Below, one piece after another: positions 1-11,236 of a DNA stretch of 64,000 nt. The translations under genes and the position numbers were made by a program. Each line of letters begins with the position of its first letter. The first letter of the stretch is position 1. Origin of the DNA: Bordetella genomosp. 5 (GTDB lineage: Bacteria; Pseudomonadota; Gammaproteobacteria; Burkholderiales; Burkholderiaceae_B); the NCBI RefSeq assembly GCF_002261475.1, contig NZ_NEVN01000002.1:372001-436000 (forward strand), written 5' to 3'. The notes under the pieces are model-generated. The model saw nothing but the letters and a program-made list of their open reading frames with translations, was not told the DNA's origin and ran no database searches.

Positions 1-3
1 CCC

Positions 4-2731
<2,728 letters not shown>

Positions 2732-2737
2732 TCCGCT

Positions 2738-2775
2738 CAGCACCCGCAGCACCCGCAGCACCACGCAGCACCATG
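2738..2775. repeat. 9-10 bp tandem repeat, four units
   Basis: Four consecutive units based on CAGCACCCG (the last two CAGCACCACG and CAGCACCATG) fill the space between the serS stop codon and its terminator. The first two copies are identical and the later ones have drifted by a base or two. No function is evident. Confidence 0.7.
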
Positions 2776-2778
2776 CAG

Positions 2779-2806
2779 AGCCCGGAGAATTTTCTCCGGG
2801 CTTTGT
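2779..2806 (+). terminator. Rho-independent terminator after serS
   Basis: The inverted repeat AGCCCGGAGAA / TTCTCCGGGCT forms an 11-bp stem with a tiny loop and is followed by TTTGTCGTTTT. It lies about 48 bases past the serS stop. Confidence 0.85.
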
Positions 2807-3127
2807 CGTTTTGGCACGCCGCGAGGGCAGGGCGCGGCACGCGGCGTGCGTATCGGGCGATGCAGCGCGCACGATTTCACCGATTTGTACTGATTTTCGT
2901 CAGGGAAAACGCGGTCAGGCACGGCACTTGCTGTATGGGCTTCGCCTAAAGAGTGGTAGTCTGGAGGCGGGGGATAGCCATAATTCTGTCTTATGGCTCC
3001 GCTAGACTCTCAGTACTGCTGCTATTGATGTGACAAATATGTACAAGCGATTAAAAGGGCCGTATCTTGCGGCACAATAGCTCGCTAGGCAGGTATGTCC
3101 CCTTCATTTCAATAGAGGAAGCTAACC
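2807..3127. other. Intergenic region upstream of two small overlapping genes
   Basis: No convincing gene is seen here. It holds an AT-richer stretch from about 3020 to 3100 (dyads such as GCCATAATTCTGTCTTATGGC at about 2976-2996, with T-rich surroundings) that probably includes the promoter of the small gene at 3128. A GAGG ribosome-binding sequence lies about ten bases before that gene. I could not assign a unique -35/-10 pair. Confidence 0.5.
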
Positions 3128-3376
3128 ATGACTTCACGAATGATTGGCGATTTTCGAGTCCGTTGCAGCGTAGTGCCGCAAGATGGTCACGGATTTAGTG
3201 TCCGTGTCTGGACGCGCCGAGTTGGCGGTACCGCCCCCGAAAAAGGGTGGGAAATCCCCGGCCTGGCAGCCTACGCGAGCCAAGGTGAAGCCGAACAGGA
3301 AAGCCAGCAGATTTTCCAAAAAATCAATGGTGTACGTTTCAATGGTGAACCGGAGTTTGCACATGCGACCGCATAA
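3128..3376 (+). CDS. Small conserved-looking hypothetical protein (82 aa)
   Basis: I do not recognise this 82-residue protein. It is hydrophilic, with a mixed N-terminal part (GDFRVRCSVVPQDGHGFSVRVW) and a glutamine/glutamate-rich C-terminal part, and has no signal peptide or membrane segment. It has its own ribosome-binding sequence (GAGG, about nine bases upstream) and an apparent promoter region, and is followed within 180 bases by a strong terminator, all of which argue that it is real. A second short gene overlaps its end by 14 bases in another frame. Confidence 0.6.
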   Translation: MTSRMIGDFRVRCSVVPQDGHGFSVRVWTRRVGGTAPEKGWEIPGLAAYASQGEAEQESQQIFQKINGVRFNGEPEFAHATA

Positions 3377-3515
3377 CGGCTGGTGGAAAACCACCAGCAC
3401 CCCGCGCCGTTGGATCGAAGCGATCCGCGCCCAAGATCCGCGCCAGGCCGAAGTGGCCGACGTCGAATCCCAAGTGCAGAAGCTCGAACCCCAACCGGTC
3501 CAGGCTGCCGCCTGA
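3363..3515 (+). CDS. Small hypothetical protein (50 aa) overlapping the preceding gene
   Basis: This possible 50-residue product begins MRPHNGWWKTTSTPRRW and ends in a glutamine/alanine-rich tail. Its ATG lies inside the last codons of the preceding 82-residue gene (14-base overlap), which would allow translational coupling. The stop is just ahead of a rho-independent terminator, so both small frames fit neatly on one transcript. The frame is open further upstream, but those starts lie deep in the first gene. Function unknown; coding status likely but unproven. Confidence 0.45.
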   Translation: MRPHNGWWKTTSTPRRWIEAIRAQDPRQAEVADVESQVQKLEPQPVQAAA

Positions 3516-3528
3516 ACCAGGCGCTTGA

Positions 3529-3560
3529 TGCAAAAGCCGCTCCGAAGAGCGGCTTTTTTC
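3529..3560 (+). terminator. Rho-independent terminator after the small-gene pair
   Basis: The stem AAAGCCGCTC / GAGCGGCTTT with a short CGAA loop runs directly into a T-tract (TTTTTT). It is placed about 15 bases after the stop of the 50-residue frame. Confidence 0.88.
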
Positions 3561-3695
3561 ATACCTGGCGCTGCCGTGAGAGAACACTGGGTCTGCCAAG
3601 ACGGGCGAGTCTCGGGCCAAGGGCTATACCAGCGGTACACGGAGTCGGCTGCGCGAGGCTTCGCCGGTGAGGCCGCCGGCTGGGCTTCCGTTGTC

Positions 3696-3737
3696 GGGCG
3701 CCCCTCGCCGGGCGCCCCTCGCCGGGCGCCCCTGGCC
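3696..3737. repeat. 14-bp GC-rich tandem repeat, three copies
   Basis: Three consecutive copies of GGGCGCCCCTCGCC (the third with one change) plus a degenerate fourth copy lie between convergent genes. Each unit contains the self-complementary GGGCGCCC, so the array can fold into hairpins and may help terminate transcription coming from the minus-strand gene at 3778-4122. Confidence 0.75.
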
Positions 3738-3777
3738 GGGCACCCAGCTAGAGGCGCCCCGAACCGGGCTGGCCGCC

Positions 3778-4122
3778 TCAGCGGCGCCAGCCGTCGCCGT
3801 GGCCATGACCATGACCGTGGCCCTTGCCGCGGTAGTGTCCCGGAGGACCGCCGTGGCGCCAGTGGCCGCGCGGGCCGCCGTAGTAGACCGGCGCCGGATA
3901 GACGACGGGCGGGGCCACGTACACGGGCGGCGGACGGTAGTAGACCGGGGGCGGGGCGTAGACGGGCGGCGGGGCCACATACACCGGCGCCGGGGCATAG
4001 ACCGGCGGGGCGACGATGACGCCGGGGACCCCGATCGAGATGCCAACGTCCACCCGCGCCATCGCTGCACTCGAGAGAAGGAGGGCGGCGGCACCGAAAC
4101 CGGCAATGAGCGCTTTTTTCAT
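3778..4122 (-). CDS. Exported Pro/Tyr/Val-rich repeat protein with His/Gly tail
   Basis: The 114-residue product starts with a clear Sec signal peptide (MKKALIAGFGAAALLLSSAAMA). The mature part is made of repeated PPPVY/APVY/PPVYV units, about eight of them, followed by a Gly/His-rich tail (GHGHGHGHGDGW). Such small proline-tyrosine repeat proteins with a histidine tail are widespread in Burkholderiales and are usually unnamed; the His tail could bind metal, which is inference. A GGTAGG ribosome-binding sequence precedes the ATG. It lies alone on the minus strand between convergent units. Confidence 0.8.
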   Translation of the reverse strand: MKKALIAGFGAAALLLSSAAMARVDVGISIGVPGVIVAPPVYAPAPVYVAPPPVYAPPPVYYRPPPVYVAPPVVYPAPVYYGGPRGHWRHGGPPGHYRGKGHGHGHGHGDGWRR

Positions 4123-4270
4123 TTTTTCCTACCTTGCTGTCCAGGACAGCATCGTTCAGAGATTCGTTGGTTCTATTTTCCCGCGTTCGGGCCTCGTATT
4201 TGTACGAGCCCTTGCGGCAATGGCGACATTCCGCAACCAACACCCCTGTCCGCCACGGTGACATTGTCGC

Positions 4271-4310
4271 AATGCAGCAGGCCCGCCTCCAAGGAGGCGG
4301 GCCTGCATTG
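4271..4310. terminator. Long GC-rich inverted repeat (bidirectional hairpin)
   Basis: A near-perfect dyad, CAGGCCCGCCTCC / GGAGGCGGGCCTG with a two-base spacer, is extended by further pairing of flanking AATGCA/TGCATT. It lies between two minus-strand genes, after the ASCH-like gene and before the proline-rich repeat gene. No long T-tract follows, so termination efficiency is uncertain. Confidence 0.6.
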
Positions 4311-4356
4311 AAACCGACTGAAATCGACTGGAATAAGGTGGAATCGACGGCAGAAA

Positions 4357-4830
4357 TTACATTCCCTCACCACCGTCCGGGCGCGCCAGCCGGAAGTCGA
4401 GCGCCCACACCCACGGATTGGCGCCCCAGGCCGCCTGACCGTAGCGTTCCGACCACGTTCCGGCGAAGTCCTGCACCGACGTGCAGGCCTCGGCGAGCGC
4501 GTCGGCCAGGCTGATCGACTGCAGGCGCTGCACCCGGATGCCCAGCAGAAACGCGTGCGCGAAGGGTGTGCCATCGAGCGCCGTGAGCGCGACCAGGGTG
4601 CCGGGCCGGCCGTAGGGGCACACGATCCAGTTGGACGGATCCGGCGCACGCGCGCCCGCCGCCGTTTCCTGGGCGAGCGCGAGCCAGCGCTCGGGGCTGC
4701 GCGGATCGCTGTACCAGCGGCGGGTGTGGGGGGGAGGTTGGGGTTTGAGGATGCGGCGCGTCTGGCGCCGGGTCCCTGCCAGAATGGCGGGTACGGAAGT
4801 CTGGGCGAACGGTAGCGCTTGCGCTTTCAT
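4357..4830 (-). CDS. ASCH/PUA-like domain protein (phage morphogenetic-protein-like)
   Basis: This 157-residue protein has the signature of a small family often annotated as a phage morphogenetic or ASCH-like protein: an N-terminal ILAGTRRQTRRILKPQP segment, a central CPYGRPGTLVAL strand, the RVQRLQSISLADALAE turn and a C-terminal YGQAAWGANPWVWALDFRL segment. The PUA-like fold is usually involved in RNA or modified-nucleotide binding. No other phage genes are adjacent, so it is probably domesticated or a stand-alone accession. Family membership comes from recall of the pattern, and the actual substrate is unknown. Confidence 0.7.
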   Translation of the reverse strand: MKAQALPFAQTSVPAILAGTRRQTRRILKPQPPPHTRRWYSDPRSPERWLALAQETAAGARAPDPSNWIVCPYGRPGTLVALTALDGTPFAHAFLLGIRVQRLQSISLADALAEACTSVQDFAGTWSERYGQAAWGANPWVWALDFRLARPDGGEGM

Positions 4831-4950
4831 CCGGGCTCCTGGGTGTCGGGGCAGTATGCCCCAATCGCGGCCGGATTGTCAGGGTGGCGTTTCCCCGAAG
4901 ATTGCGGCGGGCGCCGTGGCAAGACGACGGCTTATTTGTATACTCGACGC

Positions 4951-5151
4951 ATGACTACGCAACTGCCGCACGATCTCAAGCCCGGGTACTACTGGTACAC
5001 CATGGAGAAGGACCCGCTGGCCATCATCCACATTCACGCCGATGGGGGCGCGACCCTCATGGGCACGGACTTCCGCATGGAGCCCGAAGGCGTCGCCGGC
5101 ATGATCCGTCAGGGCGAACGCTTCTACTGGATCGAACCGCCGATCGTCTGA
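4951..5151 (+). CDS. Small hypothetical protein (66 aa)
   Basis: The product begins MTTQLPHDLKPGYYWYTMEK and is a compact, soluble 66-residue protein rich in aromatic residues. There is no signal peptide. The frame is open upstream to 4819, but the composition changes there and that region overlaps the promoter side of the divergent ASCH-like gene, so the ATG at 4951 is preferred. I do not recognise the family. Confidence 0.6.
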   Translation: MTTQLPHDLKPGYYWYTMEKDPLAIIHIHADGGATLMGTDFRMEPEGVAGMIRQGERFYWIEPPIV

Positions 5152-5204
5152 CCCCGCGGGCCGCGGCGCTGCCGCATCCGTCCCGGCTCCTGGCGCATCC
5201 TCTA

Positions 5205-5906
5205 CTACGCTGGCCGGTCCTGTTGGACCGGCCAGTTTGCCATCACGATGTCGTTTTTGCCGGCCTGCTTCGCGCGATACAGCGCGTGGTCCGAGGCCGC
5301 GTAGATGTCCCGCCACGCCGGTTGCAGACCGGGCGCGATCCATACCAGCCCGAAGGTCGCCGTCATGGCGGGCAGGCCGCGTCCCAGCTCGGCCGGGTCC
5401 AGTGCCCGGATCGCGAGCATCAGTTGCCGCGCCTGCCACATGGCGTCGGTCGGCGAGCGCGCCGAACAGATCGCCGCGAATTCGTCGCCACCCAGCCGAC
5501 AGAGGCTGTCGCCGGTGCGACGCAGGACGCTGTTCGCGGCGCGCGCGACGAGGCGCAGCACCCGATCGCCGACGTGGTGGCCGTGCTGATCGTTGATGCG
5601 CTTGAAGTCGTCCAGATCGAACAGGATGAGCGCCACACCCTGCGCGCGTGCGTTCGCCTGCAGCGCGCGGCGCAGATGGGTCGAGAAATAGCGGCGGTTG
5701 TATGCGCCGGTCAGGTCGTCCGTGTGCGCCAGCGCGCGCAGCCGGGCATTCTCGTCGCGCAGCGCCTGCATGCGCGCCTGTATTGCCGGGGTCAGGCCGG
5801 ACAGCCGCGGGCCAGTGGGACGGCCGCGCACGCCACCACGCCGGCGCGGGGCCGGCGGCGGTTCCACGGCAAGGGTGGGAAGGAGAAATCTGCGAGCGTC
5901 GATCAT
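5205..5906 (-). CDS. GGDEF-domain diguanylate cyclase
   Basis: The 233-residue protein makes cyclic di-GMP from two GTP. After a short basic/proline-rich N-terminus and a predicted coiled coil (about residues 45-62), the GGDEF domain starts at HTDDLTGAYNRRYF. The active-site motif LGGDEF is intact, and an inhibitory-site RxxD (RTGD) lies five residues before it, so product inhibition is expected. There is no membrane segment and no sensory domain, so the trigger is unclear. The frame can be extended to 6014, but MIDARRFLLP at 5906 with an AGAGGA just upstream is the more natural start. It is divergent from the methyltransferase gene. Confidence 0.88.
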   Translation of the reverse strand: MIDARRFLLPTLAVEPPPAPRRRGGVRGRPTGPRLSGLTPAIQARMQALRDENARLRALAHTDDLTGAYNRRYFSTHLRRALQANARAQGVALILFDLDDFKRINDQHGHHVGDRVLRLVARAANSVLRRTGDSLCRLGGDEFAAICSARSPTDAMWQARQLMLAIRALDPAELGRGLPAMTATFGLVWIAPGLQPAWRDIYAASDHALYRAKQAGKNDIVMANWPVQQDRPA

Positions 5907-6084
5907 GGTCCTCTGCGAGTGCGGGCGCCAGGTCGCAAGACTAATGCGAATCGCGTGCTCGCCGGCGCTTGGCATGGTCAACAATTGCAAAGGGTGCGCC
6001 GAGGTGCGAACCACCGCACATGCGCGATTACGCCCACGCCGCCTCTACAATGCGCTTTCCCCCTGATTCGAGGAGCAAGGCACG

Positions 6085-6744
6085 ATGGACGCCGAATTCT
6101 GGCTCGAGCGCTGGCGCGATGGCCGTACTCACTTTCACCAGAGCCGGGTCACCCCGCTGCTGCAGAAATACTGGCCTGCCCTCGAGCTCGGCCCCGGTAG
6201 CCGGGTGCTGGTGCCGCTGGCCGGCAAATCGCTCGACATGGTGTGGCTGGCAGGGCAGGGGATGCAGGTCCTGGGCGTGGAGCTCGCGCGGCAGGCCGTC
6301 GAGCAGTTCTTCGACGAAAACACGCTCACCCCGGTCATCAGCCAGACCCCGGCGGGAGACCTTTATACGGCGGGCGATGTGGCGCTGTTGTGCGCCGATA
6401 TCTTCGACCTGGACGCGGCCCTGCTGGGTTCGTGTCACGGCGTATACGACCGCGCCGCGCTGGTCGCCCTGCCCGCCGACATGCGGGCCCGCTACGCCCG
6501 CCATGTGTACGGCCAGCTCGCGCCCGACTACCGCGGCATTCTGATCACGCTCGACTACCCGCAGGCGCAGATGGACGGGCCGCCGTTCTCCGTCAACGAC
6601 GAAGAGGTGCAGCGGATCTACGCCGGCCACAGCCGCGCGACCCTGATCGATCGTCGCGACATACTCGAAAAAGAGCCGAAGTTTCTGGACCGCGGCGTCG
6701 CGAGCCTGGACACGCTGGTCTATCGACTCGACGGCGCGCGCTGA
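6085..6744 (+). CDS. tpm: Thiopurine S-methyltransferase family protein
   Basis: This 219-residue SAM-dependent methyltransferase begins [19 protein letters not shown] and contains the SAM-binding block [20 protein letters not shown] followed by [13 protein letters not shown], which are diagnostic of the TPMT family. In bacteria these enzymes methylate thiols or tellurite/selenite; the natural substrate here cannot be told from sequence. A GAGGAGC sequence upstream is the likely ribosome-binding site. Length is standard. Confidence 0.92.
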   Translation: MDAEFWLERWRDGRTHFHQSRVTPLLQKYWPALELGPGSRVLVPLAGKSLDMVWLAGQGMQVLGVELARQAVEQFFDENTLTPVISQTPAGDLYTAGDVALLCADIFDLDAALLGSCHGVYDRAALVALPADMRARYARHVYGQLAPDYRGILITLDYPQAQMDGPPFSVNDEEVQRIYAGHSRATLIDRRDILEKEPKFLDRGVASLDTLVYRLDGAR

Positions 6745-6840
6745 GCGATCACCCGACCGGGTGGCTGGGGTGCGACCGGCGAGGTGCGGCCGGCCAGGTG
6801 CGGCCGGGCCGCCCCCGGTGCGCACCGGGTCGGCTGATCC

Positions 6841-6896
6841 CGGCCGGCGTATCCCGGCCGGCGTATCCCGGCCGGCGTATCCCGGCCGGCGTATCA
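6841..6896. repeat. 14-bp tandem repeat, four copies
   Basis: Four head-to-tail copies of CGGCCGGCGTATCC (the last ends TCA) follow a partly related GC-rich run from about 6775. It sits between the methyltransferase gene and the sigma-factor gene, upstream of the candidate Fur site. Copy number could vary between strains. Confidence 0.9.
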
Positions 6897-6975
6897 CCCG
6901 TGCAACGGGGCGGCTCTGCCTCGCGTCCCGCGGTTGCCAAACCGCCGGGGGGCGGGCAATAATTCCGGCTGAAAA

Positions 6976-6994
6976 GCAATTGATAACCGTTCGT
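6976..6994. promoter_or_regulatory. Candidate Fur box upstream of the FecI-like sigma gene
   Basis: The sequence GCAATTGATAACCGTTCGT matches 11 of 19 positions of the classical Fur consensus GATAATGATAATCATTATC, including the central TGATAA. It lies 30-50 bases before the likely sigma-factor start codon in an otherwise GC-rich region. Iron repression is expected for FecI-type sigma genes, so position and sequence agree, but the match is partial. Confidence 0.45.
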
Positions 6995-7024
6995 ATTCAA
7001 CGGGCGGTGAGCGAGAACGCCACC

Positions 7025-7600
7025 GTGAGTGGACACAATCAGCCGTCCCAGGATTTCGAGCATCTGTATGGCAGCCACCACGGCTGGCTCTACAAGTGGC
7101 TGCATCGCCGACTGGGCAATGCGGCCGATGCCGCCGACCTCGCGCAGGATGCCTTCCTGCGCGTGCTGACCGGCAAATGCCGTTTCGACAACGACCCGCA
7201 GGCCCGCGTCTATCTTCGTACGATGGCCTCGGGCATGTGTGTCGACCTCTGGCGTCGGCGCGAGCTCGAACAGGCCTGGCTCGACACCCTGGCCGCCCGT
7301 CCCGAACCCACCGCGCCGTCCGCCGAACATCAGGCCATGGTGCTCGAGGCCCTCGGCGAAATCGACGCCATGCTGCGCGGATTGCCGCCGAAGGCCGCGC
7401 AGGCGTTCGTCATGGCCGTGGTCTGCGAAGCCACCGATGCCGAGGTGGCCGCTGCGCTGGACGTGTCGACGCGCATGGTGCGCAAGTATGTCGCCCAAGC
7501 CATGTTGCGCTGCATGTTGCTCGAAGCCCGGCTCGGACTCGATCCCGCGTCCTCGGCTGCGCGCCCGGCGCACATGCCGCCGCTGGCGGGCGCGCTGTGA
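7025..7600 (+). CDS. ECF RNA polymerase sigma factor, FecI-like
   Basis: The 191-residue product has sigma70 region 2 (FEHLYGSHHGWLYKWLHRRL, then ADAADLAQDAFLRVL) and region 4 with its helix-turn-helix (ATDAEVAAALDVSTRMVRKYVAQAM). It is the cytoplasmic partner of the FecR-like anti-sigma factor encoded next, with which it shares a GTGA stop/start overlap. It should direct transcription of the downstream TonB-dependent receptor when the ferric siderophore is sensed. The GTG at 7025 is chosen because family similarity begins just after it; another in-frame GTG at 7007 is possible. The frame is open further upstream through repeat DNA that is unlikely to be translated. Confidence 0.88.
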   Translation: MSGHNQPSQDFEHLYGSHHGWLYKWLHRRLGNAADAADLAQDAFLRVLTGKCRFDNDPQARVYLRTMASGMCVDLWRRRELEQAWLDTLAARPEPTAPSAEHQAMVLEALGEIDAMLRGLPPKAAQAFVMAVVCEATDAEVAAALDVSTRMVRKYVAQAMLRCMLLEARLGLDPASSAARPAHMPPLAGAL

Positions 7601-8613
7601 GCGCCACCTCGCACCGCGTCAGGACCGACCCGCCCGTTCAGGAACCCTCTCACCGGGCCATGGAGCAGGCCGCCGACTGGTATGCCCTGCTGCGTTCGGG
7701 CGAGGCCAGCGCACAGGATCATGCCGCGTGGCGGCTCTGGCTGGAGGGCGCCGCCGAGCATCAACAGGCGTGGCACTACGTCGAACGGATCGGCATGCGC
7801 TTCGCCCCGCTGCAGGCCAGCGCAGACCGCGATGCCGCCGTCGCGGCCTACCGCCGCGCCTCGGCCGGCGGCGGACGCACGCGACGCCAGGTGGTCCTGG
7901 GACTGTTCGGCGCGATCGGCGCCGGATGGCTCGGCTGGGCAAGCTGGCGCCATACCCCCCTGCCCGCGCTCGCGGCGGGGTGGGGCGCCGATCACCGTGC
8001 AGGCATCGGCGAGACGCGCCAGATCTCGCTGCCGGACGGCACGCGGGTCTGGTTGCGCGCGCTCAGCGCCTTCAACGTCGACTACGGCGCATCGCTGCGC
8101 AGGCTGGAACTGGTCGAGGGCGAAATGCTGATCGACACGGCGCCCGATGCCGCCCGGCCGTTTGTCGTCGATACCGGCGCGGGGCGGCTGCAGGCGCTCG
8201 GAACGCGCTTCACCGTGCGGCAGGAGCATGACGCCGTGCTGGTCGCCGTGTTCGATGGGGCGGTGAGGGTGGCGCCGTCGCGAGGCGGCGCCACGGGTGT
8301 GGTGTCGGCGGGCGAACAAGCCTATTTCGGCGAAGACGGCCTGCGGCCGCGGGTCGCGGCCAACCCCGGGCACGAGGCCTGGACACGCGGCGTGCTGGTG
8401 GCCGACGGCCTCACGTTGGGTGAGGTGGTGGGCGAACTTCGCCGCTACCACCTGGGTCACCTCGGCCTTGCGCCCGAGATCGCGCATCTGCGCGTGTTCG
8501 GCAGCTTCCCGATCGACGACGTGCCGCGTGCGCTGGCCATGCTGGCCTCCGTCATGCCGATCCGGGTGCGCCAGCCGCTGGCCTTCTGGATCAGCGTCGA
8601 CGCGCGCGCATAG
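7597..8613 (+). CDS. FecR-family anti-sigma regulator
   Basis: This 338-residue protein relays occupancy of the outer-membrane receptor to the ECF sigma factor. It has the N-terminal cytoplasmic FecR_N/DUF4880 region (AADWYALLRSGEASAQDHAAW), a single membrane span near residues 95-115 preceded by a twin-arginine-like RTRRQVVLGLFG, and a periplasmic FecR domain containing RQISLPDGTRVWLRALSAFNV and LVEGEMLIDTA. The GTG start overlaps the sigma-factor stop codon, indicating translational coupling. The Tat-like motif fits known Tat dependence of some FecR proteins; that link is inference. Confidence 0.92.
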   Translation: MSATSHRVRTDPPVQEPSHRAMEQAADWYALLRSGEASAQDHAAWRLWLEGAAEHQQAWHYVERIGMRFAPLQASADRDAAVAAYRRASAGGGRTRRQVVLGLFGAIGAGWLGWASWRHTPLPALAAGWGADHRAGIGETRQISLPDGTRVWLRALSAFNVDYGASLRRLELVEGEMLIDTAPDAARPFVVDTGAGRLQALGTRFTVRQEHDAVLVAVFDGAVRVAPSRGGATGVVSAGEQAYFGEDGLRPRVAANPGHEAWTRGVLVADGLTLGEVVGELRRYHLGHLGLAPEIAHLRVFGSFPIDDVPRALAMLASVMPIRVRQPLAFWISVDARA

Positions 8614-8769
8614 CCGCGCGGCCTGTCGTTACAAATTCGGGTTCCGCATTTTCATGCCTCGTTCGATGAGGGAGGTAGAGAGCCAGTCATGCTCGCGCCG
8701 TGAGTTCCGCGGCGCCGGCGCGGCCAGGCTCGCACAGACCCATACATCGATTGAGAGCCCAGGTTCATC

Positions 8770-11226
8770 ATGCCCGTTCGTTTTCCTCGCTCCGCGTCCG
8801 CGATTCGACGCTCCCCCGCTGCGCGCGCATCCACTGCTGGTTTCGGCCGTACCCGTGCCTTGAGCCTCGCGCTGGCTTTGGCCGGTACCGCGCTGTGGGC
8901 CGCGCCCGCCGCCGCGCAGTCCGGCGCGGGCCAGGCCGAGGTGCAACGGCAATTCAACGTGCCGGCCGGCCCGCTGAATCAGGTGCTGGCACGGCTCGCG
9001 AACGAAACCGGCATTCTGCTGATCGCCACGCCTGAGCTGGTGGCGGGCCGGCAAAGTGCCGGCGTCCAGGGCAGCTTCACGCGGCAGGCGGCCCTGTCGC
9101 GGGCGCTGGCCGGCACCGGCCTGCGTGCCTCGCAGGATGCGCCGAATCAATATCGCCTGAGCCCCGTGCCTGCCGGTTCCGCGACCGAGCTCGAGACCGT
9201 GACGGTCACCGGCACCGCGACCACGGGCCTGTCGCCCGTCTACGCCGGCGGTCAGGTCGCCACGGGTGGCGCCCTCGGCCTGCTGGGCAATCGCGACGAC
9301 ATGGACACGCCGTTCAGCGTGACGCAGTACACCTCCAAGCTGATCGAAGATCAGCAGGCGCAGAACATCGGCGACGTGCTGGTCAACGATCCCTCGGTGC
9401 GCAATACCTACTCGCGCGGCGCCGGCCGCGACGAGTTCAACATCCGTGGCTTCACGCTCTACAACTACGACGTGTCGTTCAACGGCCTGTACGGCGTGTC
9501 GCCGCGCAACTCGAGCTCGCTGATCGGGGTGGAACGCGTGGAAGTGCTGCGCGGTCCGAACGCGCTGCTCAACGGCATGTCGCCCTACGGCTCGGTGGGC
9601 GGCTCGATCAACCTCGTGCCCAAACGTGCGGGCGCCGAGCCGCTCAATCGCTACACGCTCTCGTACATCAGCGACAGCCAGTTGGGCCTGCACGCCGACC
9701 TCGCGCGCCGCTACGGCGACGCGCAGGAGTTCGGCGTGCGCCTGAACGTGGCGGGCAGCGGCGGCGATCTGGCCATGGACGGTGCCAACGAAGATCTGGG
9801 CGCCGTCGCCCTCGGCCTGGATTTCAAGGGCGATCGCTTCCGCATCGAGGGCGACATCAACTATCAGAATCGCGTCACCGACGCGCGCAGCGGGCTGCTG
9901 TTCCCTCCTGCGGCCGGTACCGACATCGGCCGCGCACCGGATGCGCGCCGCAACTTGTTCCCGTCGTGGACGTACTGGAAGACGAAGGAATGGTCGGGCG
10001 CGGTGCGTGCCGAGTACGACGTGGCCTCGGACTGGACGGTGTACGGCGCGCTCGGCGCGCGCAAGCATGATTTCGAAAGCATGCAGACCTCGTGGCTGAT
10101 GCAGGATGGCAACGGCAGCATCGCGTCCATCCCGGCGCGCCTGGACGAGTCGCTCATCAGCAAGACGGGCGAGATCGGCGTGCGCGGCCTGTTCCACACC
10201 GGCCCGATCAAGCACCAGCCCGCGCTGAGCGCGAGCTTCATGGACATCGATTATTCGTCGGCCCGCGTCCGTTCGAGCATCGTCACGTCCAACATCTACC
10301 ACCCCGCCGATCTGGCCAAGCCCAACATCGCGCGGCCGGGCGATCTGCCGCGCACGAGCGACACGCGCCTCTACAGCGTGGCCGCGGCCGACACGATGTC
10401 GTTCATGGATGACCGCGTGCAGTTCATCGCGGGCGTGCGCAATCAGCGCGTGCAGTCGACCAACTTCAGCGCGACCACGGGCGACGCCACCTCCAACTAC
10501 GGCAAGTCGAAGCTCTCGCCGGCCTTTGCCCTGACGGTGCGCCCGGTGCGTCAGCTGTCGCTCTACACCAACTACATCCAGGGCCTGAGCCAGGGCGCCA
10601 CCGCGCCGGCCGGCACGGCGAACGCCGGCGAGACGTTCGCGCCGGAAGTGGCCAAGCAGTTCGAGGTGGGCGCGAAGTACGACTTCGGTGATTTCACCAC
10701 CACGCTCAGCGCGTTCCAGATCGAGCGCCCCAGCGGCTTCGTCGATCCCGGCTCCAACCGTTACGTCGTCAACGGTGAGCAGCGCAATCGCGGCATCGAG
10801 CTGCTGGGCGAGGGCGAACTCAGCCGCAGCGTGCGCGTGCTGGGTGGCGTGGCCTACACCGACGCCCGCCTCACGCGCACCGTCGGCGGGCTGAACGATG
10901 GCAATCGCGCGCCTGCCGTGCCGCGCTATCAGTTCAATGCCGCCGTCGAGTGGGACACGCCGTTCGCGCAGGGCCTGACGCTCACGGCGCGCATGCTGCG
11001 CACCACCGATCAATACGTGGACGTCGGCAACACGCAGACCATCCCGGGCTGGACCCGCTTCGACGTGGGTGCGCGCTACGCGTTCAAGGCCGGCGGCACG
11101 CCGATGGTCATGCGCGCGACGGTCGAGAACGTGTTCAACAAGAACTACTGGCAATCCGCCGCACGCGAGGGCCTGACCGTGGGCGCGCCGCTGACCGTGC
11201 TGCTGTCGCTGAGCGCGGAATTCTGA
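8770..11226 (+). CDS. TonB-dependent siderophore receptor with signalling (STN) domain
   Basis: The 818-residue outer-membrane receptor has an arginine-rich signal peptide ending near residue 50 (AAPAAAQ). A secretin/TonB short N-terminal signalling domain follows (about 60-130, FNVPAGPLNQVLARLANETGI), then a TonB box-like ETVTVTG, a plug domain (TPFSVTQYTSKLIEDQQAQN) and a 22-strand barrel ending in the usual terminal phenylalanine (SLSAEF). The STN domain is what contacts FecR, so the three genes form one cell-surface signalling circuit. Overall resemblance is to ferrioxamine/ferrichrome-type receptors (FoxA, FhuA, FpvA class); the ligand is not assignable. Confidence 0.94.
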   Translation: MPVRFPRSASAIRRSPAARASTAGFGRTRALSLALALAGTALWAAPAAAQSGAGQAEVQRQFNVPAGPLNQVLARLANETGILLIATPELVAGRQSAGVQGSFTRQAALSRALAGTGLRASQDAPNQYRLSPVPAGSATELETVTVTGTATTGLSPVYAGGQVATGGALGLLGNRDDMDTPFSVTQYTSKLIEDQQAQNIGDVLVNDPSVRNTYSRGAGRDEFNIRGFTLYNYDVSFNGLYGVSPRNSSSLIGVERVEVLRGPNALLNGMSPYGSVGGSINLVPKRAGAEPLNRYTLSYISDSQLGLHADLARRYGDAQEFGVRLNVAGSGGDLAMDGANEDLGAVALGLDFKGDRFRIEGDINYQNRVTDARSGLLFPPAAGTDIGRAPDARRNLFPSWTYWKTKEWSGAVRAEYDVASDWTVYGALGARKHDFESMQTSWLMQDGNGSIASIPARLDESLISKTGEIGVRGLFHTGPIKHQPALSASFMDIDYSSARVRSSIVTSNIYHPADLAKPNIARPGDLPRTSDTRLYSVAAADTMSFMDDRVQFIAGVRNQRVQSTNFSATTGDATSNYGKSKLSPAFALTVRPVRQLSLYTNYIQGLSQGATAPAGTANAGETFAPEVAKQFEVGAKYDFGDFTTTLSAFQIERPSGFVDPGSNRYVVNGEQRNRGIELLGEGELSRSVRVLGGVAYTDARLTRTVGGLNDGNRAPAVPRYQFNAAVEWDTPFAQGLTLTARMLRTTDQYVDVGNTQTIPGWTRFDVGARYAFKAGGTPMVMRATVENVFNKNYWQSAAREGLTVGAPLTVLLSLSAEF

Positions 11227-11236
11227 CGCGCGCGGC

